A stretch of DNA of 6,797 bases from Pseudobdellovibrionaceae bacterium (GTDB lineage Bacteria; Bdellovibrionota; Bdellovibrionia; Bdellovibrionales; JAMPXM01): NCBI GenBank assembly GCA_913776405.1, contig CAJYOV010000635.1, positions 1-6,797 on the forward strand, in the 5' to 3' direction. The first letter of the stretch is position 1. Each line of letters begins with the position of its first letter. The notes beneath the pieces are model-generated. The model saw only the letters and a list, made by a program, of their open reading frames with translations. It searched no databases and was not told where the DNA came from. Of this stretch, positions 1 through 5,259 are shown in pieces. A program made the position numbers and the translations under genes.

Positions 1-1
1 C

Positions 2-847
2 TGTTCTGCCGTGCAGCTTGCACCTATGTCTTCATCGACAGCCAGCGTTCAAGGTGTTGAACGAGGCGCGAAAGTGGATAGCGTCGGTTACGGCCGCGAG
101 TACACAGACGTAGCGGCGATTAAAAAAACGCATCCTTATTACAAGGGCCAAACCTACGGGACCAACTGCACGGACTATACAAAGACGCCACTCGTTTACG
201 ACTACGGCGGCCGTCCGGTTGTGAAATCATCTACCCAGATTTCACTGTTTCAAGACTCCGGCGGCGGCGATGCACTTGGAATTGATTGCTCGGCGTTTGT
301 CTCTTCAGCGGTAGGTGTCGCGGGTCTTCGCTACAAGCCAGGCACCGACAACAAGCCCGTTTACACAAGGTACACATCACGCGATTTCATCAGTGCATCG
401 AAATCGAATTGGACCTGCTACGAGAACGTCTCTGTCAGCAAAGCGAATTCGATCAAATCAGGCGACATCGTGGCTGTTGAAGGTCACGTTGTGATGGTCG
501 ACACAGTCGGCGCAGATCCGTTCGGAATCTCGAAAGTGTCGTCGAGCTCAGGCTGCGATTCACTTTCGTATAAGAACTATGATTTTGCGGTCATCCAAAG
601 TAGCCCGAGCAAGAACAGTGTCGGGATCAACCGTTACCGCGCAAACGTCTACCTGTCTGAGAGCTCGAAGATGCAAGCCGTGTTCGGCGCTTACGCGAAG
701 GCTCAATGCCGCGCGAAGTTTAGCGGTGCGACGACGAACGCCAGCACCTCAAACTTCGGCATCATCCGCCATAAAGACACCGCTCAATGCAAAACCACAG
801 CTTTGAGTCTGGTTGGCGAGTCTTGTATTAAAAACTGTTCTCTCTGA
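2..847 (+). CDS. Secreted NlpC/P60-like cysteine peptidase, 5' partial
   Basis: Probable exported papain-fold (NlpC/P60-like) hydrolase; family members cleave peptidoglycan stem peptides or related amide bonds. Numbering from the GTG codon at 11, the segment GIDCSAFV (Cys93) matches the family's nucleophile motif DCSG/A-x-V, and SGDIVAVEGHVVMV (His159) matches the GD-x(5-7)-H-V motif with the general-base His. VIQSSPSKNSVGINRYR (194-210) fits the usual final strand, and its Gln196 may be the third polar residue. The frame stays open to the left edge (Cys-Ser-Ala before the GTG), so the true start lies outside the window. GTG at 11 has no Shine-Dalgarno sequence and would give no signal peptide. 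The Cys codon at 2-4 could be a lipobox cysteine or part of a signal region, but this cannot be decided here. Seven further cysteines (53, 136, 182, 233, 260, 272, 276) suggest disulfides and an extracytoplasmic location. The substrate is unknown; the family call is fairly secure from the Cys and His motifs. Confidence 0.75.
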   Translation, partial: CSAVQLAPMSSSTASVQGVERGAKVDSVGYGREYTDVAAIKKTHPYYKGQTYGTNCTDYTKTPLVYDYGGRPVVKSSTQISLFQDSGGGDALGIDCSAFVSSAVGVAGLRYKPGTDNKPVYTRYTSRDFISASKSNWTCYENVSVSKANSIKSGDIVAVEGHVVMVDTVGADPFGISKVSSSSGCDSLSYKNYDFAVIQSSPSKNSVGINRYRANVYLSESSKMQAVFGAYAKAQCRAKFSGATTNASTSNFGIIRHKDTAQCKTTALSLVGESCIKNCSL

Positions 848-866
848 CGAACGCGATCTGTAAGCT

Positions 867-882
867 GGTCTCGAGGGAGACC
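867..882 (+). other. Intergenic hairpin, possible weak terminator
   Basis: A perfect 6-bp inverted repeat, GGTCTC / GAGACC, flanks the 4-base loop GAGG, 20 bases after the stop of the NlpC/P60-like gene and 40 bases before the next start. No run of T follows, so a classical intrinsic terminator is not supported. It could be a processing or stability stem in a two-gene transcript. Confidence 0.3.
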
Positions 883-922
883 GCTTGCAGCCATTTCGTG
901 CCGGCGCAAACGAAACACATCT

Positions 923-1315
923 ATGAAACGCACTCTCGCCGCTTTCTTAATTCTGTCATCCGGCTATCTGCTCTTAAATTTCTTTTCGATTCCTCGGGAA
1001 TCAGCAGACGTTTTTCTTAATTACGGCTTCATCGGCGCAATAGGCGCCTTGATCTCGGGCGTCCTGCTTCTCGCCAAGCCGACCGCTGGTCGCTGGGTTG
1101 CCTTAGTCTGGGCCGTGAGCTCAATCATCTTCTTCGCGCTCGACATCCATGCGCGCGTTCTACGCCCTTATTCCGCATCGATGTTCATGGGCGCCTACTG
1201 GGCCGGCAAATTCGACGTGAACACCTATATCGGCGTCGCCACGGTCTACGTCTTCAACACCTTGAAGTTCGCACTCCCGCTCGTGACCCTGGCGACATTC
1301 CGCAAACTCAAATAA
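923..1315 (+). CDS. Small integral membrane protein of unknown function
   Basis: I do not recognise a named family. The 130-residue product is very hydrophobic, with four likely membrane helices at about 5-22, 34-51, 57-73 and 102-125, and short charged loops. It ends in the basic tail FRKLK. The polar stretch between helices 3 and 4 contains HARVLRPY and the aromatic segment MGAYWAGKFD. The second helix is a Gly/Ala-rich stretch (GFIGAIGALISG), suggesting close helix packing. ATG at 923 is the only sensible start: no earlier in-frame ATG, GTG or TTG was found in the gap, although no clear Shine-Dalgarno sequence precedes it. It lies 75 bases after the NlpC/P60-like gene on the same strand, so cotranscription is possible. 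Its TAA stop directly abuts the stop of the convergent gene. Hydropathy and codon pattern support a real gene; the function is unknown. Confidence 0.7.
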   Translation: MKRTLAAFLILSSGYLLLNFFSIPRESADVFLNYGFIGAIGALISGVLLLAKPTAGRWVALVWAVSSIIFFALDIHARVLRPYSASMFMGAYWAGKFDVNTYIGVATVYVFNTLKFALPLVTLATFRKLK

Positions 1316-2209
1316 TTAGAAGTTTAAGAACTCGAGTTCGATGGCTGACGACGCTTTCGAGAGTGACTTGCTGAAACGATCGCTGCTGATGACAGCTGAG
1401 AACGTTTCGGTCTGCGATGGCAATGAGACTTTGCCCTGAAGGCCCAGGCCCGCGAAAGCTGTCGCAACGTCCGCCGATTTGTCGCTCGACCAAAGCGTGA
1501 TTTTTGCGAGTTCGCCGTACGCGAATCCTTTGCGATACTCGTCTTTCGTGCGAACGAGAGGCTCGTAGTCGTAAAGATCTGTGCCCCAGTGCTCCGGCAC
1601 CTCCGCGTAAACGCGCACGACGCTCTTTACTTTTGATTTCGTGAAGTAGCCAATTGAGCCAACGTACTTGCGAGTGCCCTTCTGTTGAGGTGCCTGCTCA
1701 TCTTGAATGACTGCTAAGTAGCGTGACTCTATTTTCGAATTTGGAACTTCGAGCTCCGTCGCTGAACCGTCGAGTGCGGTCACGATCTGAGTTCCCGTTT
1801 CGGCGTTCATGATCATATTGCGATCCGAAGAACCGCAGCAGCCCGACTCAGTCACCTGCACGAGATCATCGTTAAGAACTTTGAAACTTCCGCCTTCAAC
1901 TTTTGCTGTCCACGATTTCGTGTCGAACATCGTTTTGGTTGTCGTGTACGATTCGATGACCGACTTCGCGTCATAACCGTCAAGGCCCGTGTAATACACA
2001 GCGCGCTCAGTCACTTTGAAAAACCGCGCATGCTCGCCGTAAAGCGCCTGCTCAAAAAAACGCGTTTCCGTTTGCGTGATCTTCTCGCCGTGCTCCGATT
2101 TCTCAACAACGTACGATGCCGCTCCACTTGCGCGGAACAGCTCCGTCGCTGCATAGGCCGCCGATGCGCCGACAACCAATCCTGCTACTAACACTGCCAA
2201 CTTTTTCAT
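1316..2209 (-). CDS. Sec-exported protein of unknown function
   Basis: I do not recognise the family. The N-terminus MKKLAVLVAGLVVGASAAYA is a textbook Sec signal peptide: two lysines, a hydrophobic core, and an AYA-A cleavage site after about residue 20. The mature part (about 277 residues) is rich in Thr, Ser, Val, Tyr and charged residues in alternating patterns, which suggests mostly beta structure. A vicinal cysteine pair, SGCCGSSD, lies at residues 123-128 and contains the only two cysteines, so it may form a vicinal disulfide or bind metal. An aromatic acidic segment, EHWGTDLYDYEP, lies at 206-217. No lipobox, transmembrane anchor or catalytic motif is visible, so a periplasmic or secreted location is inferred. 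A G-rich Shine-Dalgarno sequence (GGGGGA) stands about 6 bases before the ATG. The gene lies 159 bases downstream of the FlgG-like gene, behind hairpins, and is probably a separate transcription unit; no convincing promoter was found in the gap. Confidence 0.75.
   Translation of the reverse strand: MKKLAVLVAGLVVGASAAYAATELFRASGAASYVVEKSEHGEKITQTETRFFEQALYGEHARFFKVTERAVYYTGLDGYDAKSVIESYTTTKTMFDTKSWTAKVEGGSFKVLNDDLVQVTESGCCGSSDRNMIMNAETGTQIVTALDGSATELEVPNSKIESRYLAVIQDEQAPQQKGTRKYVGSIGYFTKSKVKSVVRVYAEVPEHWGTDLYDYEPLVRTKDEYRKGFAYGELAKITLWSSDKSADVATAFAGLGLQGKVSLPSQTETFSAVISSDRFSKSLSKASSAIELEFLNF
1328..1339. repeat. 12-bp perfect palindrome at convergent gene ends
   Basis: GAACTCGAGTTC is its own reverse complement. 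It lies inside the last codons of the minus-strand gene, 13 bases past the plus-strand stop. A transcript from either side could fold it into a short stem (GAAC/GTTC with a TCGA loop). It might assist two-way termination, though chance is also possible because it is coding sequence. Confidence 0.3.
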
Positions 2210-2333
2210 CTAAAATCCCCCGTCAGATTTCACGCGCTGAACATTTCAACACGAGCCCCAACGTTCTAGTAAACGCTCCGAGTTGATGGCTGAAGATTTA
2301 GACTACGTCAGGCGCTCTGGGTAACAGATTGTT

Positions 2334-2361
2334 GGAATGACAGACATTCCTTCAAGGAATG
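2334..2361 (-). terminator. Alternating hairpins after the FlgG-like gene, possible terminator
   Basis: The blocks GGAATG (2334-2339), CATTCC (2345-2350) and GGAATG (2356-2361) allow two mutually exclusive stems of at least 6 bp, each with a 5-base loop. The gene-proximal stem can extend as the near-perfect palindrome CATTCCTT-C-AAGGAATG. On the minus strand it begins 8 bases after the TAG stop. The bases after it on the minus strand (TCTGTCATTCC) are only moderately T-rich. It may end the flagellar transcript, possibly with help, or act as an attenuator-like switch before the next gene. Confidence 0.4.
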
Positions 2362-2368
2362 GGTGCCT

Positions 2369-3001
2369 CTAACGACAGCTCGCAAAATCCTTTTCAGACG
2401 CAGGTTTCTCAAGTGATCGCCCCAGAATCTTTCCAAACGGATGCGTGAGCGGGGCTCCGTAGCCAATCTCACCAACTTTCTTAGATGCAGTGAAGATGTG
2501 AGCCTTCTTGTCCTCAAGTTTGAGATGACGCGCGTTCTCAAAGGCGGCCAGCTGAATCGTTGTTAAATCGATTTTCTCGCCGTCCGAGTAAATTGCCTGA
2601 AGAACCCCAGACTCTGTAAAGAAAACGGCATTGAGCTTTGCAAGTCGACCTGACTTATCGTCTCGAAAGAGTTTTGAAACGCGATCGATCACCGGTACCC
2701 GTGTGAAGTTCCCATCTGCGTTTTTCATGATCAGCGGAAGACCGGAAGGTTTGTGCAAAATGGCTCCATCGACTCCCATCTCGAAAGACCCGTATCTCGT
2801 GTAAACCACGTGCCCGTCCTTTTCTTGCAGCGGCAGCCAACCCCCACCTGCAATCGCAATGTCGAGCGGGAGGTCTGTTCTCTCGATAGCTCCTTGTTTC
2901 AAACAACCGTTCAGCACCGTGCCGGCAATAACTTTGTCTGAGAGAGCGGCGCGCGACGAAACAGAAGCAAGCAAGATGAGGACGAGGATCGAAAAACGCA
3001 T
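2369..3001 (-). CDS. Sec-exported FlgG/FlgE-like rod-hook core protein lacking D0 helices
   Basis: The 210-residue product starts with a signal peptide (MRFSILVLILLASVSSRA, cleavage near residue 18-19). Its mature part matches the central region of flagellar rod/hook proteins. Residues 33-91 (CLKQGAIERTDLPLDIAI, then GGGW, then HVVYTRYGSFEMGVDGAI and SGLPL) correspond to FlgG positions such as SQGNL-T-DVAIKGQGFF and AYTRDGSF-V-NGQLV-GG. Residues 126-200 (VFFTESGVLQA, IQLAAFENARHL, GKILGRSLE) correspond to FlgG's I-I-DG-VSV, GQ-L-F-N-GL and G-YQG-E-SN. The N-terminal D0 helix with its ANNLANV-type motif and the C-terminal heptad helix are absent; FlgG is about 260 residues. It should therefore be exported by Sec to the periplasm rather than by the flagellar export gate, and should not polymerise conventionally. 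Two cysteines (33, 209) could form a disulfide. The start is supported by AAGGAG 5 bases before the ATG. It lies 48 bases after the GNAT gene. Homology was read by eye; the role is unknown. Confidence 0.72.
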   Translation of the reverse strand: MRFSILVLILLASVSSRAALSDKVIAGTVLNGCLKQGAIERTDLPLDIAIAGGGWLPLQEKDGHVVYTRYGSFEMGVDGAILHKPSGLPLIMKNADGNFTRVPVIDRVSKLFRDDKSGRLAKLNAVFFTESGVLQAIYSDGEKIDLTTIQLAAFENARHLKLEDKKAHIFTASKKVGEIGYGAPLTHPFGKILGRSLEKPASEKDFASCR

Positions 3002-3004
3002 ACG

Positions 3005-3020
3005 AACTCCTTCATGAGTT
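3005..3020 (-). promoter_or_regulatory. Shine-Dalgarno of the FlgG-like gene within a small stem
   Basis: On the minus strand AACTC, six bases (ATGAAG), then GAGTT form a 5-bp stem. The AAGGAG ribosome-binding site spans its loop and 3' arm, 5 bases before the ATG. The stem is weak, so occlusion would be slight. The strong Shine-Dalgarno sequence clearly fixes the start at 3001. Confidence 0.4.
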
Positions 3021-3049
3021 TGAAACGAATGACGACTGCAAATTAATTT

Positions 3050-3556
3050 TTAGAGGCGCTTACGGAAGTAAACCGCAGGCTCAAACGCCGGATCGCCAAC
3101 GAAGTTCGGATCTCGAATGAGGCCGAGCTTTTCGAGCGTTGCGATTGAAGCTTTATTTGTGGGCGACGTGATACCCAGGACTTCAGTCAGGCCGAGTTTC
3201 GTGCGCGCGAAGTTGAGAACCGCAGCGCCAGATTCGTAAGCGTAGCCATTGCGGTAATGCCGCGGGAGAAATGCGAAGCCGACATCTGGCATCGTAAAGC
3301 CGTCTCTGAGAGCGAAGCCGCAAATACCCAAGCCTTCACCCGTCTCTTTCGAGAAAACGCCGTAAAACGAATATCCGTGCTTCTCGTGACGATCTCGCAT
3401 GCGCTCGATGTAGACTTCCGCATCAGTTAAAGTGCGAACGCCACGATCACCGATATTGCGAATCCAATCCTCGCCGCCCACAAGCTCTAGAACCCACGGC
3501 GCATCCGTAGATTCTAAAACACGCATGCGCAGCCGATCTGATTCGCAAATAAACAT
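3050..3556 (-). CDS. GNAT-family N-acetyltransferase, RimJ/RimL-like
   Basis: A 168-residue cytoplasmic acetyltransferase of the Acetyltransf_3 (RimJ/RimL/SpeG-like) type, transferring acetyl from acetyl-CoA to an amine; the substrate is unknown. The N-terminal SDRLRMRVLESTDA is the usual opening strand (E-T/S-x-RL-x-LR). GLGICGFALR (75-84) and DVGFAFLPRHYRNGYAYESGAAVLNFA (91-117) form the central strands, with the acetyl-CoA pyrophosphate loop R-N-G-Y-A-Y (102-107). TSPTNKASIATLEKLGL (130-146) is the family's N-x-x-S-x-x-x-L-E-K-L-G motif. Length is normal for the family. Its ATG overlaps the TAA of the preceding flagellar gene by one base (TAATG) and has no clear Shine-Dalgarno sequence of its own, so translation is probably coupled. 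Acetylation of a flagellar protein is possible, but a passenger gene is equally plausible. The family call is secure. Confidence 0.9.
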   Translation of the reverse strand: MFICESDRLRMRVLESTDAPWVLELVGGEDWIRNIGDRGVRTLTDAEVYIERMRDRHEKHGYSFYGVFSKETGEGLGICGFALRDGFTMPDVGFAFLPRHYRNGYAYESGAAVLNFARTKLGLTEVLGITSPTNKASIATLEKLGLIRDPNFVGDPAFEPAVYFRKRL

Positions 3557-4059
3557 TAGGCCATGACGGTGGAGTCGATGTTGGTAAAGACGTTTTCTTT
3601 CATGGCGGCGCGGTCCATGACGGTGACGACGGTGCCATTTTTTACGCTCACGATGAGAGCGCTTGAGTCTGTGAGGACTAGTGTGTCTTTTGAGCCTTTC
3701 GCTGCGGCCTTGGCGACGGCGTTTTCGATGCTCTTCATTTGGTCTGGCGAGTAGGTGATGCCGCGCGAGTGCATGCGCTCAAGAGAGTGGTTCGAGAACT
3801 TGAGTGTCGACGGTGTTACGCCTGTTGGCATTTGCGCTTTGATCGAACCGAGGTCTGCTTTTGTGATGCCCGGTTTGACTGAAGGCTGCGTGCTGAACGC
3901 GTCGCTCAACGCTTGGCGGAAGTCGGCACCAGCGGCTGAGCCAGGAGACGAATCGGCTTTGCCGAGCCCGCCCGTACCTGTCGCTTTGCCTAAGCCTTCT
4001 GTTGGATTCACGATCTGATTCAGACCTGCTGCTCCGCCAGTTGCGCCTGTTAATGCCAT
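3556..4059 (-). CDS. TIGR02530-type flagellar operon protein
   Basis: A small conserved protein encoded among hook genes in many flagellated bacteria and commonly named only 'flagellar operon protein'; its molecular role is poorly defined. The conserved core is residues 85-167: TLKFSNHSLERMHSRGI, then a helix (MKSIENAVAKAAAKGSKDTLVL), then ALIVSVKNGTVVTVMDR and the signature ending KENVFTNIDSTVM. Family proteins show the same FS-HA-ERL-RGI, VDKAA-KGSK-SLVL, ALIVSVKNRTVIT and ENVFTNIDSA pattern. The N-terminal 45 residues are Gly/Ala/Thr-rich, low in complexity and probably unstructured. No signal peptide or membrane helix is present. Cytoplasmic residence or flagellar type III export are both possible. 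GGAGG lies 4 bases before the ATG, 43 bases after flgD, and the stop overlaps the GNAT start. The family call is confident from the C-terminal core. Confidence 0.88.
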   Translation of the reverse strand: MALTGATGGAAGLNQIVNPTEGLGKATGTGGLGKADSSPGSAAGADFRQALSDAFSTQPSVKPGITKADLGSIKAQMPTGVTPSTLKFSNHSLERMHSRGITYSPDQMKSIENAVAKAAAKGSKDTLVLTDSSALIVSVKNGTVVTVMDRAAMKENVFTNIDSTVMA

Positions 4060-4076
4060 GTTGCCTCCGCACTCGA

Positions 4077-4094
4077 TCGGGCCAAACAGCCCGA
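4077..4094 (-). other. Hairpin in the flgD downstream gap
   Basis: TCGGGC / GCCCGA forms a perfect 6-bp stem around a 6-base loop, in the 43-base gap between the flgD stop and the next gene. It ends 17 bases before the next ATG and has no T-tract. A role in RNA processing or differential stability is possible; an intrinsic terminator is unlikely in mid-operon. Confidence 0.35.
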
Positions 4095-4102
4095 AGATTC
4101 AA

Positions 4103-5221
4103 TTACTTCGTTTCTTTTGCGATCTGGTTGATCAGATCTTGCGACATCGGAACGTCGTCGATATTGCCGACCGGTCCAAAATCCGCTTCTTCCGCTGCTG
4201 GAAGATCCGCTTTCGCGATTTGCTCTTCCAACTCACGAGCGGCTGCAACCGGCGACTTCGATGCATCGGTCGCGGCTTTCGCTTCAGGCTTCAACGGCTG
4301 ATGCTTTGGCACCGCACCTTGCGCCGCCTTCGCCATCGCAAGTTGAGCTATGCCTGGTTGTTGCGCGAGAGCTTGCGCTTGAAGCGGAACGCCTGGCGCC
4401 ATCAGGGGCTCGTTGTCCATTTCTTCGATCTTTTTCACTTCGCTCATCTTGATCTGCTGATCGCCGATCATGAGGATTGGACCTTCAGGGCTGTAGTTGA
4501 GACCCGTGATACGACCCTCAAACGAAGTCTTCGCGTAAACTTTTGTACCGGCAGGTGATGTCGCTTCGATTTGAAAACGGTATTCGCCTGCGCGTGCCGG
4601 TGTGCCATCTGTTTGAAGCCCGTTCCACTCGATCGCGTTTTTACCTTTCGGCATGCTAGCGTATTCGAGTTGACGGACAGTCGCGCCTTGCGCGTCTTTG
4701 ATTGAAACTTTCACTTTCGTCGCATCGCCCATCAAGTCAAAGCTGAAGCCGTGAGTCGTATCGCCTTTACCGCGAATGACTTTCGACGAATCGCCGCTGA
4801 CTTTTTTGCCGATGAATGCGAGAGCCTGGTAGTTGGAATTTGGAGCTTGAGCCTTTGCGAGACCTTCGATCGATTGGTTGATGTTATTCAACTGTTCGAG
4901 TGAAGAGAACTGCGCAAGCTGTGCGGCCATCTCGTGTGAAGGCGTCGGATTTGTTGGATCCTGGTTCTTCATTTGAGTGAGCATCATTTTCATGAACGCG
5001 TCTTTACCCAATTCAGGGTTACCGACACCGCGCGCTTTTTTTGTTGGATCAATCCAGTTAGAATCCGCGACCTTATTGAGGACCTGCCCTAGATCTTGAT
5101 CGCCGAATGCTTTCTTGAATTCCTGCGCAGCATTCTGATTAACGGCATCAGTCTTCATGCTCGAAGTCTGCTCCGTCTTCGCAAAATCAGTTGTTCCGCG
5201 CTTCACATTCATGACTGCCAT
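4103..5221 (-). CDS. flgD: Flagellar hook assembly scaffold FlgD, with long C-terminal tail
   Basis: FlgD forms the cap under which hook subunits FlgE assemble, and it is exported through the flagellar type III gate. Numbering from the ATG at 5221, the hallmark N-terminal motif is at 71-116 (LGKDAFMKMMLTQMKNQDP, then AAQLAQFSSLEQLNNI). A D/E-spaced beta region at 135-267 (FIGKKVSGDSS, FSFDLMGDATKVKVSIKDAQG, IEWNGLQTDGTPARAGEYRFQIEA, GRITGLNYSPEGPILMIGDQQI) is the FlgD Ig-like/Tudor-like part. Residues 268-372 are an Ala/Gln/Pro-rich tail not seen in short FlgD proteins (E. coli FlgD is about 230 residues), and about 70 residues precede the core. The start at 5221 is chosen because GGAGG lies 5 bases before that ATG; the upstream TTG at 5233 would overlap the ribosome-binding site. 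It follows fliK by 33 bases. Identity is very secure. Confidence 0.95.
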   Translation of the reverse strand: MAVMNVKRGTTDFAKTEQTSSMKTDAVNQNAAQEFKKAFGDQDLGQVLNKVADSNWIDPTKKARGVGNPELGKDAFMKMMLTQMKNQDPTNPTPSHEMAAQLAQFSSLEQLNNINQSIEGLAKAQAPNSNYQALAFIGKKVSGDSSKVIRGKGDTTHGFSFDLMGDATKVKVSIKDAQGATVRQLEYASMPKGKNAIEWNGLQTDGTPARAGEYRFQIEATSPAGTKVYAKTSFEGRITGLNYSPEGPILMIGDQQIKMSEVKKIEEMDNEPLMAPGVPLQAQALAQQPGIAQLAMAKAAQGAVPKHQPLKPEAKAATDASKSPVAAARELEEQIAKADLPAAEEADFGPVGNIDDVPMSQDLINQIAKETK

Positions 5222-5222
5222 G

Positions 5223-5231
5223 ATGGCCTCC
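5223..5231 (-). promoter_or_regulatory. flgD ribosome-binding site that decides the start
   Basis: On the minus strand TTTGGAGGCCATCATG places GGAGG five bases before the ATG at 5221-5219. The in-frame TTG at 5233 lies within this ribosome-binding stretch, so it is not the likely initiation codon. A further in-frame ATG at 5212 is too far from GGAGG. Confidence 0.7.
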
Positions 5232-5236
5232 AAATT

Positions 5237-5259
5237 CGTAAGTGCATCCTGCGCTTACG
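5237..5259 (-). other. Hairpin enclosing the fliK stop codon
   Basis: On the minus strand CGTAAGCGCA, a 3-base GGA loop, and TGCACTTACG pair at 9 of 10 positions, with one C-A mismatch. The fliK TAA lies in the 5' arm, and the stem ends 8 bases before the flgD GGAGG (5228-5224). Ribosomes terminating on fliK would melt it. This is compatible with coupling or with a processing site between the two genes. Confidence 0.45.

Noticed and set aside
2210..2333. Possible sigma-70 promoter for the orphan exported gene (TTGAAA and CTAAAT-like blocks on the minus strand)
   Set aside because: No pair of -35 and -10 boxes with both good match and 16-18 base spacing could be found.
2308..2541. Minus-strand 77-codon frame overlapping the 3' end of the FlgG-like gene
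   Set aside because: The Arg/Leu/Ser-rich product is typical of an out-of-frame reading. It would matter only if the FlgG-like gene were frameshifted to regain a C-terminal helix, and the sequence shows no heptad pattern.
2655..2906. Second minus-strand frame inside the FlgG-like gene
   Set aside because: Out-of-frame reading of a gene with a clear signal peptide, ribosome-binding site and rod-protein motifs.
3040..3049. AAATTAATTT palindrome between the GNAT and FlgG-like genes
   Set aside because: Short and made only of A and T, so it is expected by chance in an AT-rich gap; too weak for an operator or terminator call.
4058..4558. 166-codon open frame on the plus strand opposite flgD
   Set aside because: It lies fully antisense to the well-supported flgD; its product is rich in Arg, Leu, His and Phe with no fold or ribosome-binding site, as expected from a shadow frame.
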